From Tetragenococcus halophilus (lineage in GTDB: Bacteria > Bacillota > Bacilli > Lactobacillales > Enterococcaceae), in the NCBI RefSeq assembly GCF_021474685.1, contig NZ_JAKEIT010000022.1:1-43658 (forward strand): a DNA stretch of 43,658 bases. Direction: 5' to 3'. Shown here piece after piece: positions 16,480 to 24,847 of the stretch. Both the position numbers and the translations under genes were made by a program. Positions within the stretch are counted from its first letter, which is position 1; each line of letters opens with the position of its first letter. The notes beneath the pieces are model-generated. The model saw nothing but the letters and a program-made list of their open reading frames with translations, was not told the DNA's origin and did no database searches.

Positions 16480-17385
16480 ATGTCAATTCCTATATTTTTA
16501 GAGCTGGTGGAAATGAAGGCTAAAACAGCAAGTGTGCTTCCTTTTTTGATCGGGCTTTGTTATAGTTATTATCATTACGGCATAATCCATCTAGGGTATG
16601 TGGTTATTTATTTTGTGGCCATGTTTATTTTTAATATGGCTGTGGATATCTTAGATAACTATAATGATTACCGTCATGCCAAAGAAGGTCATGATTACAG
16701 AGAAAAAACCAACATTATCGGCCGGGAAAATCTGTCTTTACGATTTGTCTTTTGTTTGATGGTTACGATGATTGTTATATCTGCACTTATCGGCATTGCC
16801 TTAGCTTATATTGTTGGATGGCCACTTTTGTGGATGGGCTTATTTTGTTATTTAGTCGGGATTTTCTATTCATCTGGACCTCGACCGATATCAAGTTTAC
16901 CGCTAGGCGAAATTTTCTCCGGCGTTACTATGGGCTTTATGATTTCATTAATTTGCGTGTATATCAATACGTTTGAAGCATTTCAGTGGAATTTTTCGGA
17001 AGTTTTAGGTATCGTAGTTATTGCATTGCCCAATACAATGTGGATCGCCAATTTAATGTTAGCGAATAATACTTGTGATAAAGAAGAAGATGAAAAAAAT
17101 GAGCGCTATACATTAGTTCATTACATAGGAAAAATCAATGCATTACGCTTATTTGCTGGAATGAATGTCGTTGCTTTTGTGGCAATTTTAATTTCATTTC
17201 TTTTGGGCTTGGCTCCTTGGACTGTGCTGCTATCATTTCTAGCGGTGCCCTTTGTTTACGACCAGGTCAAACTTTTTTTGCAAAAGCAAGTTAAAAGCCA
17301 AACATTTCCTTGCGCGGTCAAGATTCTTGCTGTAGGATCAATTGTACAAGTAATCACCTATTTATTAGGGATAATTATAGCATAA
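16480..17385 (+). CDS. menA: 1,4-dihydroxy-2-naphthoate polyprenyltransferase (MenA/DmkA-like, UbiA family)
   Basis: A 301-residue membrane protein with about eight to nine helices. The first Asp-rich site N-M-A-V-D-I-L-D-N-Y-N-D (residues 52-63) and the second L-A-N-N-T-C-D-K-E-E-D bind Mg-diphosphate, as in UbiA enzymes. It joins the polyprenyl tail, presumably made by the divergent synthase, to dihydroxynaphthoate to give demethylmenaquinone. No menaquinone methyltransferase or menFDHEB genes are in the window. The ribosome site is AAAGGA. It lies 25 bases before the ndh gene and is probably cotranscribed with it. Confidence 0.87.
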   Translation: MSIPIFLELVEMKAKTASVLPFLIGLCYSYYHYGIIHLGYVVIYFVAMFIFNMAVDILDNYNDYRHAKEGHDYREKTNIIGRENLSLRFVFCLMVTMIVISALIGIALAYIVGWPLLWMGLFCYLVGIFYSSGPRPISSLPLGEIFSGVTMGFMISLICVYINTFEAFQWNFSEVLGIVVIALPNTMWIANLMLANNTCDKEEDEKNERYTLVHYIGKINALRLFAGMNVVAFVAILISFLLGLAPWTVLLSFLAVPFVYDQVKLFLQKQVKSQTFPCAVKILAVGSIVQVITYLLGIIIA

Positions 17386-17410
17386 AAAAAGAGAAAGAAG
17401 AGGAGATACC

Positions 17411-18607
17411 ATGAAGGAAGTTGCGATTTTAGGAGCAGGTTATGCAGGCCTAAGAGCTCTACGTGAATTGCAAAAACAAAGTGAACTGCACGTTACTTTA
17501 GTTGATCATAATGATTACCATTACGAGGCAACAGATTTACACGAGGTTGCCTCAGGGAATCAACCTAAAGAAAAAATTATCTATCCTATCAAGGATGTTG
17601 TGGATCCAAAAGTTACGACATTTATTCAAGATGAGGTTGAAAAAGTGGATCCAGACCAACAAGTGATTGAGTTAAAGAACAATCAGCCACTACATTATGA
17701 TTATCTAGTCGTTGCATTAGGCTTTGAATCAGAAACATTTGGTATTTCTGGTGCGAAAGAAAATGCTTTAGAAATGGTCGATGTGGAAACTGCGGAAAAA
17801 GTTTATGATCACATTCAAGCGATGATGAAAAAATATAAAGAAACAAAAGATAAAAAATATCTGCGCCTTGTCGTTTGTGGTGCTGGTTTTACTGGAATTG
17901 AATTGGTAGGTGCTTTGCATGATGGTAAAAAACGTTATGCTCAAATAGCTGATGTTGATCCTTCAGAAATCGAAATTTACTGTATTGAAGCCGTGGCCAA
18001 CATCCTTCCGCAGTTTGACGATCAACTGACGCAATACTGCTTAGATTATTTAGATAAATGGGATGTTCACCTATTAACTTCTAGTCCGATTAAGGCGATA
18101 AAACCAGAACGAGTTGTTTATAGTAATAATGATACAAATAAAGAGTTAGAAGCTGGAACAATCATCTGGACGACCGGCGTAAGCGGAAGCCATGTAATAG
18201 GCGAGTCTGGTTTTAGCGAAAAACGGGGTCGCGTGATGGTAAATGATGATTTGACAGATCCTGATCACAATAATATTTATATTATAGGTGATGTTGCAGC
18301 TGTTATGGATAAAGAAAGTGAACGTCCTTACCCTACAACAGGACAAATTTCTTTACAAATGGGTGAACAGGCCGCTAAAAATATTATGCAACAAGCTAAA
18401 GGAGAAGCGACTAAAAACTTTACTTACAAAAATCTTGGATCCGTCGCTTCTATCGGCAATACACATGCCTTTGGTTACGTTGGAAGCACAGATGTTAAAG
18501 GTTACCCAGCTTCATTTATGAAGAAAATGATTATGAATCGTTCTCTGTTGAAAACAGGCGGTTTGAAAGAAGTTATGGCAAAAGGGCGTTTTGATTTATA
18601 TCATTAA
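17411..18607 (+). CDS. ndh: Type II NADH dehydrogenase (NDH-2)
   Basis: A 398-residue FAD-dependent oxidoreductase. The FAD-binding Rossmann motif G-A-G-Y-A-G is at residues 8-13, the NAD-binding motif G-A-G-F-T-G-I-E-L near 157-165, and the second FAD contact Y-I-I-G-D-V-A-A-V near 291. It passes electrons from NADH to (demethyl)menaquinone at the membrane surface without pumping protons. It has no C-terminal transmembrane extension, unlike the electron-export Ndh2 of Listeria. GAGGAGA precedes the ATG, and a terminator follows the stop. Confidence 0.92.
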   Translation: MKEVAILGAGYAGLRALRELQKQSELHVTLVDHNDYHYEATDLHEVASGNQPKEKIIYPIKDVVDPKVTTFIQDEVEKVDPDQQVIELKNNQPLHYDYLVVALGFESETFGISGAKENALEMVDVETAEKVYDHIQAMMKKYKETKDKKYLRLVVCGAGFTGIELVGALHDGKKRYAQIADVDPSEIEIYCIEAVANILPQFDDQLTQYCLDYLDKWDVHLLTSSPIKAIKPERVVYSNNDTNKELEAGTIIWTTGVSGSHVIGESGFSEKRGRVMVNDDLTDPDHNNIYIIGDVAAVMDKESERPYPTTGQISLQMGEQAAKNIMQQAKGEATKNFTYKNLGSVASIGNTHAFGYVGSTDVKGYPASFMKKMIMNRSLLKTGGLKEVMAKGRFDLYH

Positions 18608-18631
18608 AATGATGCTTAACTTAAAAATATT

Positions 18632-18679
18632 AAAAATAAGCAAACTTGTCTAGAAATAGACAGATTTGCTTATTTTTTT
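18632..18679. terminator. Bidirectional terminator between ndh and the MerR gene
   Basis: A long hairpin: outer stem AAAAATAAGCAAA with TTTGCTTATTTTT, inner stem TGTCTA/TAGACA with a GAAA loop. T tracts are present on both strands. Confidence 0.88.
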
Positions 18680-18693
18680 ATGGTTGTTTTTAT

Positions 18694-19158
18694 TTAAACC
18701 AATTGTTGGTAATCAACCGAAGATTGACTATCAAAAAGATGGTAAGTAAGCTTTTCTTCAATGTCATCGTAGATAATAACCATGCATTCATTATTTGGTT
18801 CAAAATCACCAATAGTAAAAATAGTGTAACGATCTTTGATTACTTCTACATCTCGAATCGTTTGAGAAAAAACTTTACGAATGTGGGATACTTTTTTAAG
18901 ATAGGTTGTTGCTTTTTCGTTTGCTGTTTTCAAGGTGAAACCTTCGTTTAAAAAATCTTGTATTAATTCAACTTTGATCACTGTTAGTAAACGATAATTG
19001 CGAGGAGAAGATTGATCCTCTTTTACAATGGAGGTGATCAAGCCCTTTTCTTCCCAATAACGTAATTGTCTAGGAGAAGTGCCACTCATTTTGCTTAATT
19101 CACTAATGCCGATTAATAAATCGTCGCTGATTAATAGGTCTTTCAAGGAATTTGCCAT
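18694..19158 (-). CDS. MerR-family transcriptional regulator
   Basis: A 154-residue protein. Residues 16-80 form the MerR winged HTH (G-I-S-E-L-S...S-P-R-Q-L-R-Y-W-E-E-K-G-L-I), followed by a helical linker and a C-terminal sensor region of about 40 residues. There is no Cys cluster, so a metal sensor is unlikely; a small hydrophobic ligand is possible. It is divergent from the MFS exporter gene, the usual arrangement for a local regulator of drug efflux. Confidence 0.87.
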   Translation of the reverse strand: MANSLKDLLISDDLLIGISELSKMSGTSPRQLRYWEEKGLITSIVKEDQSSPRNYRLLTVIKVELIQDFLNEGFTLKTANEKATTYLKKVSHIRKVFSQTIRDVEVIKDRYTIFTIGDFEPNNECMVIIYDDIEEKLTYHLFDSQSSVDYQQLV

Positions 19159-19191
19159 AAGATACCTTCTTTTTTTCGTATGATTATCTGT

Positions 19192-19253
19192 ATTGTAACT
19201 TAGATTACATAATTGTCAAACTAGTTGACAAAGTTCGAGAAAAAGAATAAAGT
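19192..19253. promoter_or_regulatory. Divergent promoters sharing an inverted-repeat operator
   Basis: Plus strand: TTGACA (19225-19230), 17 bp, TAAAGT (19248-19253) for the exporter. Minus strand: TTGACA (19214-19219 on the plus coordinates), 16 bp, TACAAT (19192-19197) for the MerR gene. Each -35 box lies in one arm of TTGTCAA-actag-TTGACAA (19213-19231). The two -35 boxes lie back to back, so one bound MerR dimer could control both. Classical MerR operators instead lie inside a 19-20 bp spacer. Confidence 0.75.
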
Positions 19254-19286
19254 AGTTAAGTTGAAAAAATAGAGAGGAAGAGAACT

Positions 19287-20750
19287 ATGGGAAATGAACA
19301 ACCAGTTGATATCCATGGAAAACCTTATAATCGTTCAATCATTGTTGCGATTTTAATGGTGGGCAGTTTTTGTACAGTATTAAACCAAACATTACTAAAT
19401 ACTGCTTTTCCTACCTTGATGCGTGCCTTTGATATTACTGCTTCAGATGTACAATGGCTGACGACAGGTTTTTTATTAGTAAATGGGATTATGATCCCTA
19501 TTACAGCTTGGATGATCAATAAATTTAATTCGAAAAATTTATATTTATTTGCAATGCTTGTCTTTTTGATTGGAAGCATTATTTGCTTTACAGCACCTGT
19601 ATTTTCAGTACTATTAATGGGCAGACTTATACAAGCTGCCGGTGTAGGTATTTCTATGCCATTATTACAAAATATTATGTATACTATTTTTCCGCCTGAA
19701 CGGCGCGGTGCTGCCATGGGGATGGTAGGAATTGTTATCGCGTTGGCACCAGCTTTAGGTCCAACGCTTTCTGGTTGGATCATCGATCATTATTCTTGGC
19801 GTCAATTATTTGGTATTGTAATTCCTATTGTGATTTTAGTATTGATTTTAGCTTTTTTCTTAATGCGCAGTGTGATCCCGCTTTCCAATCCTAAAATCGA
19901 CTTTCTATCAGTAGTATTATCTACTATAGGATTTGGCTCATTACTTTATGGCTTTTCTAGCGTTGGAAATAACGGTTGGGGAAGTTTTGAAGTGATTGGT
20001 TTTATTGGACTTGGTGCTATTGTTTTAATCTTTTTTGCTTGGCGTCAATTGCATATTGAAAATCCATTATTGGAATTACGTGTGTTTAAATCATCAACTT
20101 TTACCTTAGCTGCTATTCTTGCTGGTGTGACCAATATGGCGATGATCGGTGTTTCAATGGTTGTGCCCATGTATATCCAAAATATTCATGGAGAATCAGC
20201 ACTGACCTCGGGTTTAATGTTACTTCCTGGCGCACTTGTTATTGGTGTGATGAACCCAATTACTGGTTCAATTTTTGATAAATATGGTTCTAAACGTTTA
20301 GCAACTATCGGTATGTTTCTTTTAACTTGTGCAACTGCACCATTTGCGTTTTTAACCCAGACGACGCCTGCTGCCTACATTATTGTTTTATATATCGTAC
20401 GGATGTTTGGTATTTCCATGGTAATGATGCCTGTAACAACTTCAGGGATGAACTCCTTACCGGCCAAATTAATTAGTCATGGGACTGCCGTCAATAATAC
20501 TTTTCGTCAAGTAGCTAGTTCTATCGGAACAGCTATTTTAATCAGTGTATTAACCAATGTAACAAATAATAATTTACCTAAAGAAAGTATAGCAAAAAAA
20601 ACACCACTAGCTTACGGACAACAAGCTTTGGATGCTACTTTATCAGGGTATCAAGCTGCCTTTGCAGTAGCTATTTTGTTTTGCGTTGTTGGTTTTGGGT
20701 TAACCTTTTTTATTAAGAAAACACCAAAAAGTAAGGAGGCCCACCTATGA
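19287..20750 (+). CDS. MFS multidrug exporter, DHA2 (EmrB/QacA) family
   Basis: A 487-residue membrane protein with about 14 helices. It has the N-terminal L-N-T-A-F-P-T-L motif, the D-x-x-W-L-T-T-G-F-L-L segment and the G-P-T-L-S-G-W motif C of drug/proton antiporters. It probably extrudes hydrophobic compounds using the proton gradient; the substrate is unknown. GAGGAAGAG precedes the ATG. Its stop overlaps the DUF4811 start by 4 bases. The divergent MerR gene is its likely regulator. Confidence 0.88.
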   Translation: MGNEQPVDIHGKPYNRSIIVAILMVGSFCTVLNQTLLNTAFPTLMRAFDITASDVQWLTTGFLLVNGIMIPITAWMINKFNSKNLYLFAMLVFLIGSIICFTAPVFSVLLMGRLIQAAGVGISMPLLQNIMYTIFPPERRGAAMGMVGIVIALAPALGPTLSGWIIDHYSWRQLFGIVIPIVILVLILAFFLMRSVIPLSNPKIDFLSVVLSTIGFGSLLYGFSSVGNNGWGSFEVIGFIGLGAIVLIFFAWRQLHIENPLLELRVFKSSTFTLAAILAGVTNMAMIGVSMVVPMYIQNIHGESALTSGLMLLPGALVIGVMNPITGSIFDKYGSKRLATIGMFLLTCATAPFAFLTQTTPAAYIIVLYIVRMFGISMVMMPVTTSGMNSLPAKLISHGTAVNNTFRQVASSIGTAILISVLTNVTNNNLPKESIAKKTPLAYGQQALDATLSGYQAAFAVAILFCVVGFGLTFFIKKTPKSKEAHL

Positions 20751-21247
20751 TTTTTATCATTCTTATCTTAAGTGCAGCAGCAACAGCCTTTTTCTTTATT
20801 TTAGCGCAAAAAAAGTGGCAACAGAGCCTTTCTTTTGTATTTGCTTTTCTTTTTATTCTAAGTATTGGTTTGATCGTAGCTAATTTCAATCAACATTTTG
20901 GTATGGCCCAAGAAACTAGCACCCAAACGCTTAATTTAGTATCTTCTGTCAAAGGACAAGATACAGATGCTTTATTATATAAGCCTTTAGGGGATGGAAC
21001 AGAAAAAGTTTATTTATATCAAACGGAAGAGATGGATGAACCAAAGTCCACAGCTAGTCAAGATGTAAAAAATCATATCAATCAAGATGCGGACCAAGCG
21101 CAACTTACCATAAAAACAACAGAATGGGTTTATAAGAATGACTTTTATCAAACCTTGTTTGCTATGGCCGGAAATAATCATGAGTTTATTCGACAAGATA
21201 ACCAGTTTGATTTACCTTCTGATTGGCAAGTGATAAGCGCAGAATGA
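20747..21247 (+). CDS. DUF4811-type membrane-anchored protein
   Basis: A 166-residue protein with two N-terminal membrane helices and an exterior domain of about 115 residues. From memory it matches DUF4811, a Lactobacillales family usually next to an MFS drug exporter. Function is unknown. The start ATG overlaps the exporter stop (ATGA), indicating coupled translation and a probable accessory role. It is the last gene before a terminator. Confidence 0.72.
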   Translation: MIFIILILSAAATAFFFILAQKKWQQSLSFVFAFLFILSIGLIVANFNQHFGMAQETSTQTLNLVSSVKGQDTDALLYKPLGDGTEKVYLYQTEEMDEPKSTASQDVKNHINQDADQAQLTIKTTEWVYKNDFYQTLFAMAGNNHEFIRQDNQFDLPSDWQVISAE

Positions 21248-21312
21248 TTTATGTATCTTAAAAAATAAAACGAAAAAGAAAAAATATTGGTTTTAATATT
21301 TGTTTTTTAATT

Positions 21313-21349
21313 GGGGCTTAACTTTCAAGAGTTGAGCCCCTATTTATTA
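21313..21349 (+). terminator. Terminator of the exporter operon
   Basis: Stem GGGGCTTAACT (21313-21323) with AGTTGAGCCCC (21330-21340), one G-T pair, 6-base loop, then TATTTATT. Confidence 0.75.
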
Positions 21350-21741
21350 AAAGTATAGATAAGAAATTTTTATTATTTAAAGGGTAATGTGTTATTTAAC
21401 GGAAATTAATGAAGCTATTTTTTTCAAAATGGATGTATTTTATGTTATCTTTGTATTAGTGGAAATGACGGAAAGGTCTAGTTAAGATTCTTTTCGTATT
21501 TTGCTTGTTATAAGCTATGTAATAATAGCCCTTTATTCAAATTGGTAAAATTTGAAAAATAGGTCTAATTATGATAGCGATTATGTTTTTTTGATTGGAC
21601 TTGGTAAATGTAGGCTCTTAACAGCCAGTAAAATTGTAAGCGTTTGTTCTTGCTGGGAGTATTCGGTAAGTTGTTTTAGTTGTCGCAAGGAAATGAGTTT
21701 GTTGTAGAAACGGTTTGTAAAAATATCAAGGAGGTATTGGA
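21350..21741. other. AT-rich intergenic region upstream of the aldehyde dehydrogenase
   Basis: About 390 bases without a gene I can support. At 21634-21648 lies a partial cre-like sequence (TTGTAAGCGTTTGTT) whose 3' half is degenerate. A 32-codon ORF at 21387 was rejected. The long leader may carry regulation that I cannot identify. Confidence 0.5.
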
Positions 21742-23166
21742 TTGGCATACCAAACAGTAAATCCATATACAAATGAATTAGTAAAAGAATACCCTAATGC
21801 TACAGATCAACAGTTAGAAGAAGCTTTAAAAACAGGACAAAATTTATATGAAGAATTTAAAAAACAACCGGTAAAAGAACGTGGAGAAATTTTACACAAT
21901 ATTGCATCTAAGATAAGAGAAAAAGCAGATGAATTAGCGCGAGCTTGTACCATCGATATGGGAAAATTACTGACTGAATCACAAGGTGAAGTAGAGTTAT
22001 GCGCAGTGATTGCCGACTGGTTTGCAGACCACGGAGAAGAAATGTTAAAACCTGAAGAAATCGAAACCACTGCCACAGGAACAGCTGAAATCCAGCACCA
22101 TGCTACAGGTGTTTTGATGATGGTGGAACCATGGAACTTCCCTTATTATCAAATTATGCGGGTATTTGCGCCTAATTTTATGGTAGGAAATCCTATGATT
22201 TTAAAACATGCTTCTAATACACCGACTTCTGCCCAAATGATGGCAGATATTATTCTTGAAGCAGGCGCTCCTAAGGGTTCTCTTACTAACATGTTTTTGA
22301 CTTATGATCAAGTAACTGCAGCTATTGAAGATCCACGCGTACAAGGTGCTGCTTTGACAGGTTCAGAACGTGGTGGCGAAGCTGTAGCTAGTGCAGCAGG
22401 TAAAAACTTGAAAAAAACGACGATGGAACTTGGAGGTATGGATCCATTTGTTGTGTTAGATGACGCTGATATGGATGATGTTGCAGATATTGCTTGGCGT
22501 TCACGTTTATACAATACTGGACAAGAATGTACATCCTCAAAACGTTTTATTGTAATGGAAAATGTGTACGATGAATTTGTTGAACGCTTAAAAGAAAACT
22601 TTAGTAAAGTAAAAGCAGGAGATCCATTAGATCCAAATACTACACTTGCACCAATGAATACAAAAAAAGCAAAAGAAGACCTACAAAAACAAGTCGATGA
22701 AGCTGTAAAAGCAGGTGCTGAGGTTGTTTATGGTAATGAACCGATCGATTTGCCTGGACAATTCTTTATGCCAACGATTTTAACCAATGTTGATCGAGAC
22801 AACCCTGCTTATACAACGGAGATGTTTGGTCCAATTGGGGTTGTTTATAAAGTCTCCACTGAACAAGAAGCTATTGAATTGGCAAATGATTCCTCCTATG
22901 GTTTGGGAGGCGTTGTGTTTGCTGGCGATAGTGAGCATGGTGCCGAAGTTGCCTCACAAATTGAAACAGGCATGGTTTTTGTTAACAATTTCAGATATTC
23001 TTTACCTGAGTTACCATTTGGTGGTGTGAAACGTTCTGGTTACGGCAGAGAGATGAGTCGTCTTGGACAAATGGCTTTTGTTAACGAAAAATTAATCGTA
23101 AAAGCGGATAAACCAGATATGAACAACCTTGCTGGTGGGCTAGTTGCAAGCAGCAATCCTGAATAG
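21742..23166 (+). CDS. NAD(P)-dependent aldehyde dehydrogenase (succinate-semialdehyde dehydrogenase-like)
   Basis: A 474-residue ALDH. Residues: Asn132 (P-W-N-F-P), cofactor-site Lys155 (L-K-H-A-S-N-T-P), general base Glu229 (M-E-L-G-G) and catalytic Cys263 (G-Q-E-C-T). It oxidises an aldehyde to its acid; the closest named class is succinate-semialdehyde dehydrogenase GabD, but no GABA or transporter genes are adjacent, so the substrate is open. The start is TTG at 21742 with AAGGAGG upstream. It is single, with a terminator after it. Confidence 0.88.
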   Translation: MAYQTVNPYTNELVKEYPNATDQQLEEALKTGQNLYEEFKKQPVKERGEILHNIASKIREKADELARACTIDMGKLLTESQGEVELCAVIADWFADHGEEMLKPEEIETTATGTAEIQHHATGVLMMVEPWNFPYYQIMRVFAPNFMVGNPMILKHASNTPTSAQMMADIILEAGAPKGSLTNMFLTYDQVTAAIEDPRVQGAALTGSERGGEAVASAAGKNLKKTTMELGGMDPFVVLDDADMDDVADIAWRSRLYNTGQECTSSKRFIVMENVYDEFVERLKENFSKVKAGDPLDPNTTLAPMNTKKAKEDLQKQVDEAVKAGAEVVYGNEPIDLPGQFFMPTILTNVDRDNPAYTTEMFGPIGVVYKVSTEQEAIELANDSSYGLGGVVFAGDSEHGAEVASQIETGMVFVNNFRYSLPELPFGGVKRSGYGREMSRLGQMAFVNEKLIVKADKPDMNNLAGGLVASSNPE

Positions 23167-23178
23167 AATAATTAATAT

Positions 23179-23212
23179 GCGCTGTTATTTTTTCAATAGC
23201 AGCGCCTTTTTT
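23179..23212 (+). terminator. Terminator after the aldehyde dehydrogenase
   Basis: Stem GCGCTGTTATT (23179-23189) with AATAGCAGCGC (23195-23205), one G-T pair, then CTTTTTT. Confidence 0.88.
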
Positions 23213-23488
23213 AACTGTTTGCCTAGTATGAAAGCATCTAAACAGCTAAGCAATGAAAGTTTTGAAAAAGCCATAGTATTTAACGTGAATATGATCTAAG
23301 TATAAAAACTAGTGTAATTTCTTTTAGCTTTAGAACTTTTAACGCTTAAGAGAAGTTGTACTGGTTTTTTATCTTATTGAAAGCAACAGCTAAATATTTT
23401 TTGCGAATTTTCCTAGATTAAAAAAATTTACAAAAAAAGTTTTTTAATTACCCATAAGGTGCTATGATAAGACATTGGGGGAAAGCAG
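23213..23488. other. Intergenic region upstream of the VanZ-like gene
   Basis: AT-rich, no supported gene. A -10-like TATGAT lies at 23463-23468 with a poor -35; the resulting leader would be very short before GGGGGAAAG. Confidence 0.4.
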
Positions 23489-23995
23489 ATGTTAAAAAAA
23501 TCTAGGAAAAATGGGAATTTGTATTTTATACTTGCGCTATTGATCATGGCTGTTTTATTTTATAGCTCGTCACAAACTTATGAAACACAATCACAAATTT
23601 CTTTATTAGAAAATGTTTTAAAAAACCAGCCCTTTAAAGATCAATTGAATAATATTTCATTTAAATATGCAGATGATGTAGTAAGCATCGAAGAAAAGGG
23701 TTATTTTTCTTTTGTGGAATTTTTTATACGTAAATTAGCTCATTTTGTAACTTACTTTCTTTTAGCTGGTAGTTTTTTCTTAAGTCTATTACCCAAATTA
23801 AAAGTTGTCGGATTTGCTGTTTTTTTTAGTTGGCTATCGGCTACAGGTTACGCGGGAATGGATGAGTTTCATCAGATGTTAACGCAAGATCGGACCCCGC
23901 TATTTCAAGATGTAATGCTGGATTCTTTTGGCGCTTTAACTGCTGTTTTATTATGCTGGTTAGTGCTGAAGCTAAAAAAGAGGCGTGTCTTGTAA
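23489..23995 (+). CDS. VanZ-like family membrane protein
   Basis: A 168-residue protein with four membrane helices. Signature residues are R-K-L-A-H-F-V-T-Y-F-L-L, D-E-F-H-Q and the R-T-P...D-V-M-L-D-S-F-G segment of VanZ domains. VanZ itself gives low-level teicoplanin resistance; most family members have unknown roles in the envelope. GGGGGAAAG lies before the ATG. It is followed by yebC, which has its own promoter. Confidence 0.85.
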   Translation: MLKKSRKNGNLYFILALLIMAVLFYSSSQTYETQSQISLLENVLKNQPFKDQLNNISFKYADDVVSIEEKGYFSFVEFFIRKLAHFVTYFLLAGSFFLSLLPKLKVVGFAVFFSWLSATGYAGMDEFHQMLTQDRTPLFQDVMLDSFGALTAVLLCWLVLKLKKRRVL

Positions 23996-24019
23996 AAACA
24001 GGGGTAAAACAGTTATAAT
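23990..24019 (+). promoter_or_regulatory. Predicted promoter of the YebC-family gene
   Basis: TTGTAA (23990-23995), 18-bp spacer, TATAAT (24014-24019); the -35 overlaps the last codons of the VanZ-like gene. Confidence 0.6.
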
Positions 24020-24082
24020 ATATAAGGATACAAAAGTTGGCTTGTACATGTCTAACCAATTTTTTACAAGGAGGAGATCTTT

Positions 24083-24805
24083 TTGTCAGGACATAGTAAA
24101 TGGAATAATATTCAAGGCAGAAAAAATGCACAAGATGCTAAAAAAGGAAAAATCTTTCAAAAAATATCTCGTGAAATATATATGGCTGCTAGAAATGGTG
24201 GGCCTGATCCAGATACAAATTCATCCTTACGAATGGTAATGGATAAGGCCAAGTCTGCGAACATGCCCAATGATAATGTGGAGCGTGCGATCAAAAAGGC
24301 AACTAGCAGTACAGATGGAGCTAATTACGAGGAAGTAACTTATGAAGGTTATGGACCAGGCGGTATTGCGGTTTTAGTTGAAACTCTAACAGATAATCGT
24401 AATCGCACGGCAACGGATGTAAGAGTTGCTTTTGATCGTAATGGCGGTAGTTTAGGTGAAACAGGCTCAGTGAGTTATATGTTTGATCGTAAAGGCTATA
24501 TTGCCATCGAAAGAGAAAACTTGGATGTAAGTGAAGACGACATGCTAGAAAAAGTTTTAGAAGCAGGTGGTGAGGATCTACTCACTTCTCCTGAAGTGTT
24601 TGAGATTTATACGGCTCCGGAAGATTTTACTGAAGTACGGGACTTTTTGGAAAAAGAATTTAACTTGGCACAAGCAGAGTTAACAATGGTACCACAAACA
24701 ACGGTTTTATTAGAAGGTAAGAAAAAAGAGCAATTTGAGCATTTACTGGACAAATTAGATGAAGATGATGATGTTTCAGAAGTATACACTTCTATTGAAG
24801 TATAA
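24083..24805 (+). CDS. YebC/PmpR (TACO1) family protein
   Basis: A 240-residue protein with the family's start ([10 protein letters not shown]) and three-domain length. YebC proteins have been described as transcription regulators; YebC2/TACO1-type members assist ribosomes at proline-rich stretches. Subtype cannot be set here. TTG start at 24083, preceded by AAGGAGGAG; the second residue Ser fits other family members. A terminator follows directly. Confidence 0.92.
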   Translation: MSGHSKWNNIQGRKNAQDAKKGKIFQKISREIYMAARNGGPDPDTNSSLRMVMDKAKSANMPNDNVERAIKKATSSTDGANYEEVTYEGYGPGGIAVLVETLTDNRNRTATDVRVAFDRNGGSLGETGSVSYMFDRKGYIAIERENLDVSEDDMLEKVLEAGGEDLLTSPEVFEIYTAPEDFTEVRDFLEKEFNLAQAELTMVPQTTVLLEGKKKEQFEHLLDKLDEDDDVSEVYTSIEV

Positions 24806-24838
24806 AAAAAGAGAGGTTTTTTGCCTCTCTTTTTTTTA
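24804..24838. terminator. Bidirectional terminator between yebC and the L,D-transpeptidase gene
   Basis: Stem of A7-GAGAGG (24804-24816) with CCTCTC-T7 (24824-24836). T tracts occur on both strands. Confidence 0.88.
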
Positions 24839-24847
24839 TGCTTTTTT

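Noticed and set aside
21387-21485. 32-codon hydrophobic ORF in the gap before the aldehyde dehydrogenase
   Set aside because: Its only ribosome-like bases (GGG) are about 3 bases from the ATG, and there is no sign of selection; likely chance.
23233-23305. 23-codon ORF in the gap before the VanZ-like gene
   Set aside because: No ribosome site and low complexity AT-rich codons.
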